Shown one piece after another: positions 1-11,048 of a stretch of DNA of 36,038 nt (the stretch's first letter is position 1; each line of letters begins with the position of its first letter). Source of the DNA: Pigoraptor chileana (taxonomy: Eukaryota > Opisthokonta > Filasterea). The notes under the pieces were generated by a model. That model worked only from the letters and a program-made list of their open reading frames with translations. It was not told the origin of the DNA and searched no databases. The stretch spans positions 6,624 through 42,661 of the forward strand of contig CALSCR010002101.1 of NCBI GenBank assembly GCA_943704495.1. The letters are read 5' to 3'. The translations under genes and the position numbers were made by a program.

Positions 1-191
1 GGTGGGGGGTTCTCCCACTGTCTTTCCGCTTGGTTCATGTGTGGCAATGTGAATGTGTGTGTGTGTGTGTGTGGTGTAACTCAAGTTACAAGCCCTGTTG
101 AAATTGCTGTGTGGGAACCTGGCCCTGCTCTTTTTTTTTGCCCTTATTGTGTGGCACGCTGCTCATGCAAGTCGATCGTCTCTCTTCACAG

Positions 192-3100
192 ACCTCTCCT
201 TCAACAATATACAGACGATCGAAGGGCTTGACAAGCTTACAAAACTCACCGATCTCACGCTGTACAATAACCGGATTTCGCGACTCGAGAACATGGACTC
301 GCTCGTCAGTTTGAATGTGCTATCCATCGGCAACAACAACCTCGAAACCCTTGAGAATGTGCGTGCACTATGAATGCGTTATTGCAAAGCTGCGGCGTTC
401 GGTCGCTGTAGTCTTGCATTAGTATGTGAATTTCCTCGTTTGTGGTTGGGAGATCGATGGTAGCAGCGTTTCTTTGTCAAAGTGACTGGCTTTGTGTGTA
501 AGGCGTTTTCAAGCTCTAATGTCTGTGTAAGGGATAGCACACCATGCGTGAACTCTGCCATGTTGTAAATATTGAGAGTAAATCGCCCTCTCGCTCTCTC
601 CTGTTTTCTGAAGTTGATGTTCGCAGCGGTTCTGACACTGACGTGAACCATACCACTCTCTCTGTTTCTATCTCTGCAGCTAACGTATCTGCGGCGATTC
701 GAAACGCTGAGATGTCTAAACTTGGCGGGAAACAAGTTTTGCCAGGATCCGAATCACAAGTCGTTTGCAATTGCAATACTGCCTGGCCTCAAGTACGTTG
801 ACTTTCGATTGATCGAAGAGCACGCGGTGGGTTGATGCCATCAATATAGTTGCATGTGTGAGTGACGCGTGTGTGCATGTGGTATATATGTGTGCATGCG
901 CTCGTGTGTGTGGCATAGCTCAAGTGGCGCGATAATAGCGAGGAGACCATACACACACTGAACAGAACAATGCACCGCACTGCATGGCCTCACACTGCGC
1001 GCCTTGGAACTCGTCATCGGGTTGCCATTTGTGCCACAGAGGACCTCTGCCGCCGACCAGTACCAGGAGGAGACGCTGGAGCTTGAAATCAAGGAGCGCG
1101 AGGAGAAGGATCGGCGCGAAAAGGAAAAAGAGCACCAGGGCCTGCTGCAGCGCCACAAGGACGCATACGTCGAGGGCCTCATAGGCGACGACTTTTTCGC
1201 AGACATGCTTTTGGAGGACCCGGAATATGTGAAGCTCAGTGCGCTCCCGGAATCACAGCCACTATACGACGAGTACCGCGGCCGATTTGTTGTTGTATGC
1301 ACGGAGACCATTGATCACGCACTCCGCCAGCACGATGCACGCACGCACGAGCTGGAGCAGTTCACCCGATGCATCGGCAGGGCAATGGAGGAGAACCGTC
1401 GCGAGGCCGCCAAAAATATCGAGGCATTCCAGTCTGTGCGGAAGAAGGTGCGTCTGCGTGCATACATGTCTCGCTTTGTGTATACTGTGTGTACGTAAAC
1501 TGTTGTGCCCTCGATCCCTTCAAGCGCTGCATGGTGGCGCCGTCGTTCGGTCTGGTACATACTGCATCTTTATGAGTGATTCTGTATATGTTGCAACCAT
1601 ACACGTGTATGGCCACCGACGACCCCCGCCCCCAGTGACATGACGTGCTGCTGGCGTCATCTCCCTCACTTTTTCTTGTGTGTAATACGCAGCTTTTGCG
1701 CGACATTCGCAAATCAAATGATCCGAAAACAACCGAAATGCTTGTGCAAACCCTGCGCGACCACATCCGGGGCCTGTGGACGTCGCTCATGGGCCTTGAA
1801 ATGGAGCTTGTTGACCAGTTGGAGGTGCGTTGCGCGCCATTGCATGCCTCATTTGGGTTGTGTGCTTCCGTTTTGGCGCTGGTGGACCCATTTGGCCTGC
1901 GTGGGAGTGTGTGAACCTAACGGAGTATAATCACGGCCGTACATTGCTTAACGTTAACCCTTGCTGCGTTGTATGGCAGTATTCTTTTATAATGGGTGTG
2001 TGTACGGGCATGTCTCCGAGTGTCTGTGGTGGATGTGTGTGGGCTGTTCGCGGTGAGCACATAATTTAATGCGACGATACCTTTCCTCTGTTGGATAATT
2101 GTGCATTACTCTACCTGTAAAGGTTGAGTCATACTGCTGCCGAGTCATGAGCAGCGACCTATGACAGTGAATTGACTCCTTCATCTCTATAGCCAACATT
2201 TACATGGCTTAGTGTTGGAGCGCACACCGTCTCTGTTGTTTACGTGAATCCGCCATCTATCCACCTTATGCACGATGTGTGTGTGTGTGTTCGTGTGCGT
2301 GTCTGTGTGTGAATGTGTGCACACAGGATGTCGTCAAAGAATTTGAGCGTAACATGTCGGACCTCACCACGGCGTTTGTCGAGCAAATCCAGGGACAATA
2401 TCCGCCCCCGTCGTTCCTTGCTGTGTTACTGCCGATACATCTGTTACTGCCGCTGCATGTGCTGTGATTGCAAACAGCCTCTTTCACGCGTTGTTTCTCT
2501 GGCTGTTGTGGTGCGTGTGTGTGTGTAATGACTGAGAGAAGAGAGCGAAAGATGTGGGACGCTATTCTGGGTGGTCGTAGATGTATGCATATGCGAACAC
2601 CACCACAGAGAAGTGTAGATTCAAGACTGTGTCTTGGGTGCCATGCCTGCTCTCTCTTTATCTCTCTCTCTCTGTGCGCGCGCTTTTGCGTCGTGAGTCA
2701 TTTTCTTCGGCTTCTTTGCGGTACGTTATGCTCTTGACCTATGATGCGGCATTTCGCCCTTTTGTCAATCACTGTCGTGCAGCTTCGAGAACTCGAAAAC
2801 AATCATCACGTGCGCGTGAGTGAGCTCGCCACATCCACAATGGAGACGTTTTTGAAGAACGAGATCGAAGGCGAGATCCCGGAAGAACTCAGACAGGTTG
2901 GTCTTTGTGTGTGCTAATTAAACACCAAACGCCGCACGCACTTGCTTGAGTGGACGGATGCACATGCATGCACAATAGTCGCACTGAATCCATGATTTCA
3001 GTATGAGCACACACATGACACACACTCGCACACATACTCTCTGACTCATAGCCCATTCATTGTGGTACAAAAAGGCACTGGCACTCTGTTCCTAAAAACT

Positions 3101-3389
3101 TGCATCGCAAACGCTTTCTTTTCCTTTTTTGTATTGCGGTCGTCTTGCACAGCTATTTGTGGACAAGGATACGCTCGCGAACATTCTCAATGCGTCCCAC
3201 GACGCCCATCTTGGCAAGATCGACGGAAAGGAGGACGAGATTGTCACTCGAGCGAACCGCCGCTTGGACGAGATTGTAGGCAAGGTCCATCTAGATGAGC
3301 TCACGCGCAACCGGCATCGCGTGGCCGAAATCGGTGCGCTGATCGACCATTTTGGCGCAGACACGGAGCACGACGACATGGAGGATTGA
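192..3389 (+). CDS. DRC3: DRC3 / LRRC48-like dynein regulatory complex subunit (5' partial)
   Basis: This gene encodes a nexin-dynein regulatory complex subunit, which in other species anchors to axonemal doublets and helps control dynein in motile cilia. Exons: 192-358, 680-826, 1040-1447, 1693-1824, 2327-2422, 2783-2896, 3153-3389, with consistent phases and about 432 residues visible. The first two exons hold SDS22-type leucine-rich repeats ([25 protein letters not shown]) and an LRR cap ([19 protein letters not shown]). A long charged coiled coil follows ([15 protein letters not shown]). The C-terminal part ([39 protein letters not shown]) matches the conserved DRC3 tail as I know it. The first visible exon opens in phase 1, so earlier exons lie upstream of the window; bases 1-191 read as intron. 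The donor at 2423 is the least certain. The protein ends in an acidic tail and TGA at 3389. It is convergent with the mucin-like gene. Confidence 0.9.
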
Positions 3390-3756
3390 GTGTTGTGGTC
3401 GTCGTGTCGTGAGTGCATGGACCGCTGTGGTGTTGCGCGTGTGCCCGCCGTCGTAGCTGACAGGCCATGGCGTGGGTGGTGTGATCCCGCCCAAACTGCC
3501 TGCACACGCGAGCAGAACACGCGCACAACACACAGAAACAAAACGGACAATGTCCGCCAAGATTTGCGTTTGCTGCGTCGCGCGTTGTGACCACCGTTCA
3601 CAAGCACAATGAATATGCATATGCCACACACATATCCCCCCTCCCCGACTGAGAGCTTCCAATCAAAAACATCATGCACATAATAAGTAATGTTTTGTAT
3701 TAGGTCTGGGCAGCGAGGCAAGGGCTTCGTCAGAGTACATTACAATTCTGCTGCCT
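3390..3756. other. Convergent intergenic region DRC3 / mucin-like gene
   Basis: This is the shared 3' side of two convergent genes, 367 bases long. I see no gene, RNA or conserved motif in it. Confidence 0.5.
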
Positions 3757-6700
3757 CTACACTTCCGTCATTGAGACGCCCAAAAGATCCATTCCAGAGT
3801 TGAGGGACCCCGGCTCATATCCACCGCTCCACATTCCCGACGACGCCCTGCCAACCACGCGCAGGCCTCCTTTGTATGCCAGCACGGCAGCCAGACAGAT
3901 GCCACACGCGACGGCCACCGCAACCGCCACCCCAATAATAAGTGCCTTGTTATCGCCGCCGCCGCTGCTGCCGCCGCTCGTATTCGGCGCGTCCAGTCGC
4001 TGTGTTGGCAGTGTTGGCAGTGGCGGATCGCTCGCACTGGAAGTCTTCCACGCTGTCCCAATCCCACCGCTCGTAATAATAGCAACGGTCGAGGTCGATT
4101 CACTTTTTTCCGATGATGGTGTGGCAAACGGACCCTCCGATTTGGTTTCCGACGACGACAAACGTGGGTATGGCTCGTTGCCTGGCGTAGCGGAGGCTGC
4201 CGTGTGCACACCATCCCCAACCGATGTCCCCGGATCACGTGATGGTACTGCGGTGGGAGTCCTTGGAGTGGCCGTGGGTGCGTCAAGTACTGGGGAGGAC
4301 AGCACTGTTTGGACGCCCACGGACATTGTAGTGTGCGCATCCGTCGCCAATGCACTGCCAGTAGCAACCCGCGATCCGTCCACCGTGGCCGACCACAGAT
4401 CGGTCGCTGTTGTTTTAGGTTTGGGCGCCAAGCTGGATGTAGACGGATAAGAATTAGCAAATACGCTGCTTGTGGAGATTGACGCGCCGCCATGCGACAG
4501 AGAGGAAGCCGTGGCCGCCGCAAGTGCACTCGCATGTGACGAAGGCGAGATGGCTGTGGCAGACGCAGTGGGCGATGCGGCAGTATTGACAGCCACTGAC
4601 GTCACCCTCTGCGACTGCATTGACTGCGACTGCATTGACATCACACTCAAGGGCGACAGCTCGCTGCCAGTGTTGGCGTCACGTGACCAGGGGGTCACAT
4701 CGCCGTCCATTTGGCGCGAGGTCGGTGTCGCATTTGTTGTTACTGCTGTTGTTGCTGTTGTTGTTACTGATGTTGTTGTTGCTGTTGATGCAGTTGTTGA
4801 TGCTGATATTGTTGTTGTTGTTGTCGACTTGGGACCAACGACAACGGCAGGGGTTGATAGCACTGAAACGGGAGCAACGGAAGAAGTGAAAGCAGACACA
4901 GCTCCAATGCCACCTGCATTGCTGGCGCTGTTGTTGGCATTGCTGGTCGCAACAGCGGTAATTGCACCGATAGTCCCAGAGTCAGATGCAGTGGACGCAG
5001 AAAGAGACGTCACGTGCGATGCGATGGGTAACTGCGGCAGTGACGACGTGGAATGGATGCTCAATCCACTCGCAGGCGCGTCAGACACTGCCTCACGTGA
5101 TGCGGACGGAGAATTCAGCAGTGGCAATGATGAGTGCTGCGAGGCAGGTGACAAGGTCGGCGGTATCGCTGGTGTCGACGGTGTCGACGGTGTCACTGGA
5201 GTTGGTGGTGTCGATGGTGTCGTCAGTGTCGGTGGTGTCGATGGTGTCGTCAGTGTCAATGGAGTCGGTGGTGTCGTCAGTGTCGGTGGTGTCGATGGTG
5301 TCGTCAGTGTCGGTAGTGTCGATGGTGTCGATGGTGTCGATGGTGTCGTTAGTGGCAATGGAGTCGGTTGTGTCGACGGTGTCGATGCTGCACTTGTCCC
5401 CTCGACAGAGAAAGAGCGTGAACCTGGCGATGCTGGCATCATGTCGGCGGAAGTCAACACGGCCATGTATGACTGCGGCGGCATAACAACAGCGGAGGCC
5501 GCGGCATGCGTATCAGTAGGCGACAATAAAGGGACGCGCGTTGTGGCAGGTGTCGTCATTGCCCCAACGAATGACGTGTGCGTGGCGCTGACACCGGCTG
5601 CTGTGGATGCGTGTGTGGCGGGTGAATATGTGGCAGGTGTCGTCATTGCCCCAACGAATGAGGGGTGCGTGGCGCTAACACCCGCTGCTGTGGATGCGTG
5701 TGTGGCGGGCGAATATGTGGCGGCAGTGGAAGTGCTTGCGGCCTTATGCGTTGAAGTCGGATCGGCTTTTGGTGCGATGAATGATGACGTCGCAATTTGT
5801 AGTTGCGCAGACGACGATAACGCCCTTCCGCTCGATGCGACGCTCGACACAGCCACGAGCGGCACACGCGAGGACGTCGAAACAACGGACAGTGACGAAG
5901 CTGGTGTGTACGATGACGCACTTCGTCTGGACATCGAAATAACGGGTAGTGACGCAACTGGTGCGTGTGATGACGCACTTGGTGCATGTGGCGCCTGATT
6001 TGTCGCTGAGGCTGCCACTGGCGTGCCCGAAGAGTGCGCTGAAGTCCTTGTCTGCGGCGTTGCAGCTGCCGGCAAGCCTGCGGTCGCTGATGGCGTCGCT
6101 GATGCTGTGGAGCCTGCGCCGGGGGGAACAATGGGCCTGCGTGGGGGAAGCGCAGTGGCTGTCACGTGTGCACTGCCGATGGTTGATCGAACTATAGTGG
6201 CTTCGGTGTGCGTCATCGTCGATGATGCCGTCATATGCAGAGCCGACGGTGTCACGTGGGACATTGTGGCGGTGGACAGCAATCCTCCTTGTGCGCTTAC
6301 ATCGGTATGCGCTGATGCCATCCCCGCAACCGTCGATGTGCGCATCGCAGCCTGCGTGGATGTGCGCATCGCAGCCTGCGTGGATGTGCGCATCGCAGCC
6401 TGCGTGGATGTGCGCATCGCAGCCTGCGTGGATGTGCGCATCGCAGCCTGCGTGGATGTGCGCATCGCAGCCTGCGTGGATGTGCGCATTGCAGCCTGCG
6501 TGGATGTGCGCATCCCCGCAACCGTCGATGTGCGCATCGCAGCCTGCGTGGATATGAATACCGCGGACGCCTTCACTGTATGCGCTTTGACCGTGGCACC
6601 TTGTGTCGTCTGTGAGTCGTGATCCGATTCCGCCTGCGTGGACGTCACGTGCGCCATGCGCTGGGTGGCTTCTGTTACTGTGCTCGCCGATCGCCGCACG

Positions 6701-7263
6701 TGACCGTTTGTGACTTGCGTTGCTGCCTGCTGTTCAGTCTTCCGTACACTGGGCGTTTCTGAAGTCACGTGAGCAGTAGGAGGACTCATTGAGCTTGCGG
6801 TTGCAGGCTGAGCGACGTGTGTGCGTGTGCTTGTTTTTAATGCGGAGGTCGCCACGCTCTGATCCACGCGCACTCGCACAGCTGCCAATGATGTTGTTGC
6901 TGTTGTTGCTGCTGGCACTATTCTTGTCGCTGCACTGGCTTGTTGTGCGGGCTTTGAAGGCACAGGCGCTGGTGTGTCGGGAGTGTCTGCATGTATGCAA
7001 TGGAGGCGCACCGCGCGTTGTCTCGGTTTAAGCGAAAGCAAATTCGATTGAAGCAATCGGCGATAGTCATAATTGCTCGCAATGAGAGCCGATTTTATGA
7101 GCAACCCAGCGTCCCTGGCAAAGGACTTGAAATCACGACTTCTTCCCCTGTCACTTGCACACGCACACACACACACACGCGCACACACACACAGGCACAC
7201 CCACTTACACATGCACACACACTTCCTCACGTACACGCGCATCATCATACACAATTCATACGC

Positions 7264-7295
<32 letters not shown>

Positions 7296-8087
7296 ACAAA
7301 CACTCACCTGCATAGCACTGGCTCTTCTCCTTGGAGCCCGGCAGCAGACCGAGGATGAATGCGAGAAGGCCCTTTACGGTGCAAAACGGGCGCTGTGAGT
7401 CGCACGTGACGCGCGCAGTGATGACACCCCGGAGGCACAGATGCAGGCCGGCGCAGTCCACAGCACAGTAGTACATGTTGTCGACACAGTGGTCTGCGCG
7501 TGTGATGATGCAGCATTGGTACCGGCCGTCAGTGTGTGCTTCGTCGGTTTATGTGGACACACTGGTTGCAAAACTACTGCAGCAACGCACAATACATATA
7601 TACACGTACAAAACATGCACGCTATTACACGCAGACACGATGCCACAGTCGTAAAACAGCATGCAGTCTGGCACCCACAGCTGAATTTCCACAGTGTCGG
7701 AAATACTATCCACCCTTGCTTTCCGATGACCTTTACGCTGACCGGGCGACTGTTCTGGTCCGCACTCCCGGCGCGCCAGTCGGGATTCCATGCCGGCGCA
7801 ACGCATGTGACCCCTGACGGCGTGAACGCGGGACGCCCGCAAACCATCTCGTGCCCGGCATCGTCAATCAACACAGCTCGCAGTGGGCTGATGCCATCAA
7901 GTGATGCATACGCGACGCGGATTGTAGTGCCGCCCTGCCAGTCGAGCGTGCCGGATGCGTCCCCTGCCGTCGCCGTGAAGTCCCCCACCACTGCCGTTAC
8001 CTGGGCAACGGTGCCATGAACAGCCCACTGAAGTGCCAGCGCTGCGCAGACGAGGGTGGGGAGTGTATGCATGTGCGTGGAGTGCAT
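3757..8087 (-). CDS. Mucin-like Ser/Thr-rich type I membrane protein
   Basis: This is a large cell-surface protein with no recognised name. Translation starts at the ATG complementary to 8085-8087. A hydrophobic stretch (LPTLVCAALALQWAVHG) reads as a signal peptide. A roughly 90-residue domain follows with the spacing of an IPT/TIG-like immunoglobulin fold (low confidence). A cysteine-rich exon runs from about 7535 down to 7308 (YQCCIITRADHCVDNMYYC). The main exon, 6986-3757, encodes more than 1,000 residues dominated by Thr, Ser, Ala and Pro. It contains an 8-residue tandem repeat (AAMRTSTQ) and a PSTP-type run, both suited to O-glycosylation. One transmembrane helix (ALIIGVAVAVAVACGICLAA) lies about 60 residues from the end, followed by a short cytosolic tail. 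The junction between exons 1 and 2 is unresolved: between 7740 and 7560 the coding-like frame changes, which implies a small intron or a frameshift. The phase from exon 2 to exon 3 is consistent. A role in adhesion or as a cell coat is inference. Confidence 0.7.
5160..5390 (-). repeat. Degenerate Pro/Ser/Thr coding repeat
   Basis: Short imperfect units of 6-24 bases built on ggtgtcgatggtgtcgtcagtg (plus strand) encode a STPSTP / LTTPSTPP run in the mucin-like stalk. These are low-complexity units in frame with the gene. Confidence 0.8.
5543..5719 (-). repeat. Tandem duplication of about 90 bases in the mucin exon
   Basis: Two adjacent copies share the run ggtgtcgtcattgccccaac and continue through gctgctgtggatgcgtgtgt, differing at only a few positions. 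They encode two copies of a segment containing TYSPATHASTAAGVSATH. The near-identity suggests a recent in-frame duplication. Confidence 0.8.
6332..6552 (-). repeat. 24-base coding minisatellite (AAMRTSTQ units)
   Basis: Head-to-tail 24-base units, on the plus strand of the type gtgcgcatcgcagcctgc plus gtggat, repeat without spacers. Two variant units, one near each end, carry ccccgcaaccgtc instead. On the minus strand they encode AAMRTSTQ, interrupted by VAGMRTST. The near-identity at DNA level shows recent expansion or homogenisation, so copy number is probably polymorphic. Confidence 0.9.
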
Positions 8088-8950
8088 GGCTGCGTGTGCT
8101 ACTGTGGATATTATCGGCGCTTCAGGACTGCATCAAAATATAAAGAAAGCGACGCTTTTGTGGACAGTCAAAGTGTGGGCTCGATAAAAAAGATACTCTG
8201 CATAAATCTATTCAGCAATTGTTTAGTAACAAGCACCGTGGGAATGATGCGCCATCTGTGTTGAGTCACTTGAGTGGCCGCGGTAAACGCTGCAATCAGC
8301 TGACGGATGGACTCAACGCGGGTTGCGGCGGCGGCGACACACACAAGACAAAAAGTTCAAAAGGCCGTGGTGCGAATGCGGGGGAGAAAGACCACGGAGC
8401 AGACAATTGCAATCCAAACACACAAACCACCAACGAACGGACTTGGGTCAACCAGACACAACGCACACGAAGGCGGAGTGACAGAAGCCACAGCTGTCTG
8501 TAGCGGCTGCATCAACGCGAAATAGGTGTGGGTATTCCGCGTATGTATGCACGCCTCCGTGTACTGCATAGAATACAATAGTGGGTGAGACAATAATGAG
8601 GCTTTCCCGCAGTTACCGCAACCAACTGACACACCACACACACACACACACACACAGATTACAAGCAGTGACACACAACCACAGACATGATGTCACGTGA
8701 TGGGACATGTGCAAGCAACTGTCACGTGATGTGCTGACGAACGAAAGCACATTTGCCATTTCCAGTCCAGCCTGCAATAATCGCATTTAAAATAAGTAGT
8801 GGATGAAGTTTATCGCTGTCAGCAGACACTCGTTACAAGATCATCCGCGTGAACAAAGCTCCTCACTTTGTCGCTTTGTTTCTCTCAATGGCGAGTCATT
8901 GACAAGGCTGCACTTGGGCTCTCTGTATAGGCTACAGTAGGTCACGGAGA
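8088..8950. promoter_or_regulatory. Divergent 5' region with two TCACGTGA boxes
   Basis: This is the 863-base region between the starts of the mucin-like gene (-) and the PPR gene (+). It holds two perfect TCACGTGA palindromes at 8693-8700 and 8722-8729, 29 bases apart and both followed by TG. A CA dinucleotide run lies at about 8636-8656. CACGTG boxes are bound by bHLH/bZIP-type factors in other eukaryotes; that they act here is inference. No coding region is supported. Confidence 0.5.
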
Positions 8951-10846
8951 ATGATGCGCACCGGCCTCGCGTGGGCGTATGCCGCCCGCCGAGTGTGTGT
9001 GCGCCGGGTCGCAGGGGTGGCTGCATCCCCTACCACACGCAGTCCGCTGTCATCACTCGCAATGCATCGCAACGTTGTTGCTGTTGAGCATGCACACGGC
9101 TCGGCGCTCGAGAGGGCAATGGGCGCCTGGGCGCCGGGCCAGATACGGACGATGACCACTGAGGCAGAGCGGTCTCGCCTGGACATTGTGTTGCATTTGG
9201 CTGGTTCCGGCGTGTCCCTCGACAATCTGCGTGGACCCATCGATGAGCTCAGAGCAGAGGGCCTCCTATCGCACGCGCCGGCGTGCAATCGTATTCTTGG
9301 CCGCTTCGCTGCAAGGGGCGATCAGCGGTCCGCCGTCGAGTTTGTGCAATGGATGGAGCATGCCGGCATTGCACCCACCACTCTGTCGTACACGCATGTG
9401 CTCGAGTCGATGCGCACGGCCCCGCGGCCAACGGTCGGGCACTCAGTTCTGCGTGCGCTCGAGGCACGCAACATGCTGATATCGCCGGCTCTTCACGGCC
9501 GCATCCTCGCCCTGCACGCGTCGGCAAACGACGAGGAGGGGCTTTTTGCCCACGCCGCAACAGTGACGCGCGCGGGGCTGCCACTCCACGTGTACGGCAT
9601 GGCTAGCGCCCTGCTTATGCGCAGGCGGCAGCGGAACACAGCGGCGGGTGTCGTGGGTGCCGAGGACCTCGCTGTAGATGCGCTGGCACTTGAGGAGCTT
9701 AAACGGGGCGAAAGCGAGGATGGTGATGTGGGCGCACCAGCAGGCAAAGTGGAGCAAGTGGAGCGGATGGAGCAAGTGGAGCGGGTGGGTGAGCCGGCGC
9801 TGTTCGACTCGCTGCTTGCGCGGTGTCTGCAGGAGGAGACCGCGTCACGTGCCGCCGTCGTCACCGAGTCGTCCCCAATGGCAGCCATCCACGATGACGC
9901 CAGGTGGATGGTCACCCGCCTGCGCAGCATTGGCGCGCTGGATGACGCAAGGAACGACCACGCCATTGTGGCTGCGTTTGCGAGTGTGCGCGATGCCCGT
10001 GGGGCGCAGCGCGTGCACGATGAGCTGCTGGGCATGCGGGGTGGGCAGGTGCATGGACCCGTGACGAGTGCCCTTGCAAACGCATACGCGATGGTGGGCG
10101 AGGCCCAAAGGGCGCTGAAGATTGTGCGGAGCGCAACAAATGCAGGCGCGGAGATCACCCCCCCTACGTTCTTGGCCATTGCGGGTGCACTCGAACAGAA
10201 GGGCGATTTTGCAGCCCTCACCAAGCTGATTTATCTGCTTGTGGCAAGATCCAAGGAAGCCGCCGGCAGCGCTGATAATCGCACGGTGCTGGCAGTGGCG
10301 ACGATGGCGCTGAAGCTCTGTGGGCGCACGTACAGCCACTGGTCCCAGGCGGCGTTGGTGATTGAGCGCCTGGAGCGCGCACACATTCCGCTGGACCGTT
10401 TTGCGTACAACGCACTCGCAAGCATCCGCGCCAAGCAGCGCAGCATCCAGGGTGTGCGGGCGATCATGGCGCAGATGTCTGAGCGCGGCGTCCCCCCATC
10501 CACCGACACATACAACATCCTCCTTGAAGCGCATATTGGCATTGGTGCGCGCATTAGCGACGTCGCCGTGGCGCAAGTGTTTGCGGAAATGGAAAGCCTG
10601 GGAATTCCTAAACGGGTAGGCACATATAAGACAGCACTGCGCGTGGCTGCCTATGCTGGGAATGACTCTATCATCGAGGCCATATTTGGTGCGGTGCAGA
10701 GTGCAGGCTTTGCAGTAACACCCGAGGAGCGCATGCACGTGCTGATGCGGTCGGCCATTGTGCGGAAGGATTCGGCGTCTGTCCAACGACTGATTGCGAC
10801 GGAGCTGCCCAAAGTCAACATGAAGAAGTGCAACGTCGCGAGGTAG
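8951..10846 (+). CDS. Mitochondrial pentatricopeptide repeat (PPR) protein, intronless
   Basis: This is a single uninterrupted reading frame of 631 residues, the only intronless multi-hundred-residue gene here. The Arg/Ala-rich N-terminus (MMRTGLAWAYAARRVCVRR) lacks acidic residues and reads as a mitochondrial presequence. PPR-type helix pairs are visible at about residues 127-160 (EFVQWMEHAGIAPTTLSYTH) and strongly at about 480-600 (FAYNALASIRAKQRSIQGV; MAQMSERGVPPSTDTYNILL; FAEMESLGIPKRVGTYKTAL). PPR proteins bind organellar RNA for processing, stability or translation; the target cannot be inferred. An insert near residues 255-275 holds an EQVERMEQVER duplication. I chose the first ATG of an ATGATG pair. 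The stop is TAG at 10844-10846. Confidence 0.8.
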   Translation: MMRTGLAWAYAARRVCVRRVAGVAASPTTRSPLSSLAMHRNVVAVEHAHGSALERAMGAWAPGQIRTMTTEAERSRLDIVLHLAGSGVSLDNLRGPIDELRAEGLLSHAPACNRILGRFAARGDQRSAVEFVQWMEHAGIAPTTLSYTHVLESMRTAPRPTVGHSVLRALEARNMLISPALHGRILALHASANDEEGLFAHAATVTRAGLPLHVYGMASALLMRRRQRNTAAGVVGAEDLAVDALALEELKRGESEDGDVGAPAGKVEQVERMEQVERVGEPALFDSLLARCLQEETASRAAVVTESSPMAAIHDDARWMVTRLRSIGALDDARNDHAIVAAFASVRDARGAQRVHDELLGMRGGQVHGPVTSALANAYAMVGEAQRALKIVRSATNAGAEITPPTFLAIAGALEQKGDFAALTKLIYLLVARSKEAAGSADNRTVLAVATMALKLCGRTYSHWSQAALVIERLERAHIPLDRFAYNALASIRAKQRSIQGVRAIMAQMSERGVPPSTDTYNILLEAHIGIGARISDVAVAQVFAEMESLGIPKRVGTYKTALRVAAYAGNDSIIEAIFGAVQSAGFAVTPEERMHVLMRSAIVRKDSASVQRLIATELPKVNMKKCNVAR

Positions 10847-10917
10847 GGCGCCTAGCTGTGCGTGTGCGAGTGTGTTTCTGTAGGTCGCAAGCACTGAAGG
10901 TCTGTCTCTCTCTCTCT

Positions 10918-10963
10918 TGTGGAGTCCATGAGCACAGCGCCTAAGACACTGACTTGAATGCTA

Positions 10964-10965
<2 letters not shown>
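10918..10965 (+). repeat. Short dispersed repeat, copy 1
   Basis: A 48-base copy starting TGTGGAGTCCAT, with core GACACTGACTTGAAT, and ending in CTACA. It is flanked by CT-rich sequence on both sides and lies between the PPR gene and the TFIIF-beta gene, in their direction. Confidence 0.85.
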
Positions 10966-11000
<35 letters not shown>

Positions 11001-11001
<1 letters not shown>

Positions 11002-11048
11002 GTGGAGTCCATGGGCACAGCGCCTATGACACTGACTTGAATCCTACA
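11001..11048 (+). repeat. Short dispersed repeat, copy 2
   Basis: A full-length 48-base copy that differs from copy 1 at only a few positions, beginning 83 bases after it. It is again bounded by CT tracts. Confidence 0.85.

Noticed and set aside
4472-5998. Open frame of 508 codons on the plus strand
   Set aside because: It is the exact antisense shadow of the Thr/Ser/Ala-rich mucin exon. Its Val/Asp/Gly/Cys-only composition is what reverse-complemented Thr/Ser/Ala codons give.
6332-6552. Regular direct repeats resembling a CRISPR array
   Set aside because: The units are head to tail without spacers, are in frame with a long eukaryotic coding exon and encode AAMRTSTQ repeats.
7155-7398. THTHTH / VCVCVC type open frames here and at 26220, 27420, 32400 and 34290
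   Set aside because: They are translations of intronic TG/CA dinucleotide tracts, not proteins.
10918-11048. tRNA or tRNA-derived SINE origin of the 48-base repeat (GACTTGAATCC resembles a weak box B)
   Set aside because: Only about 8 of 11 box-B positions fit, no convincing box A at the right spacing, and the unit is too short to fold as a tRNA. Kept only as a remote possibility.
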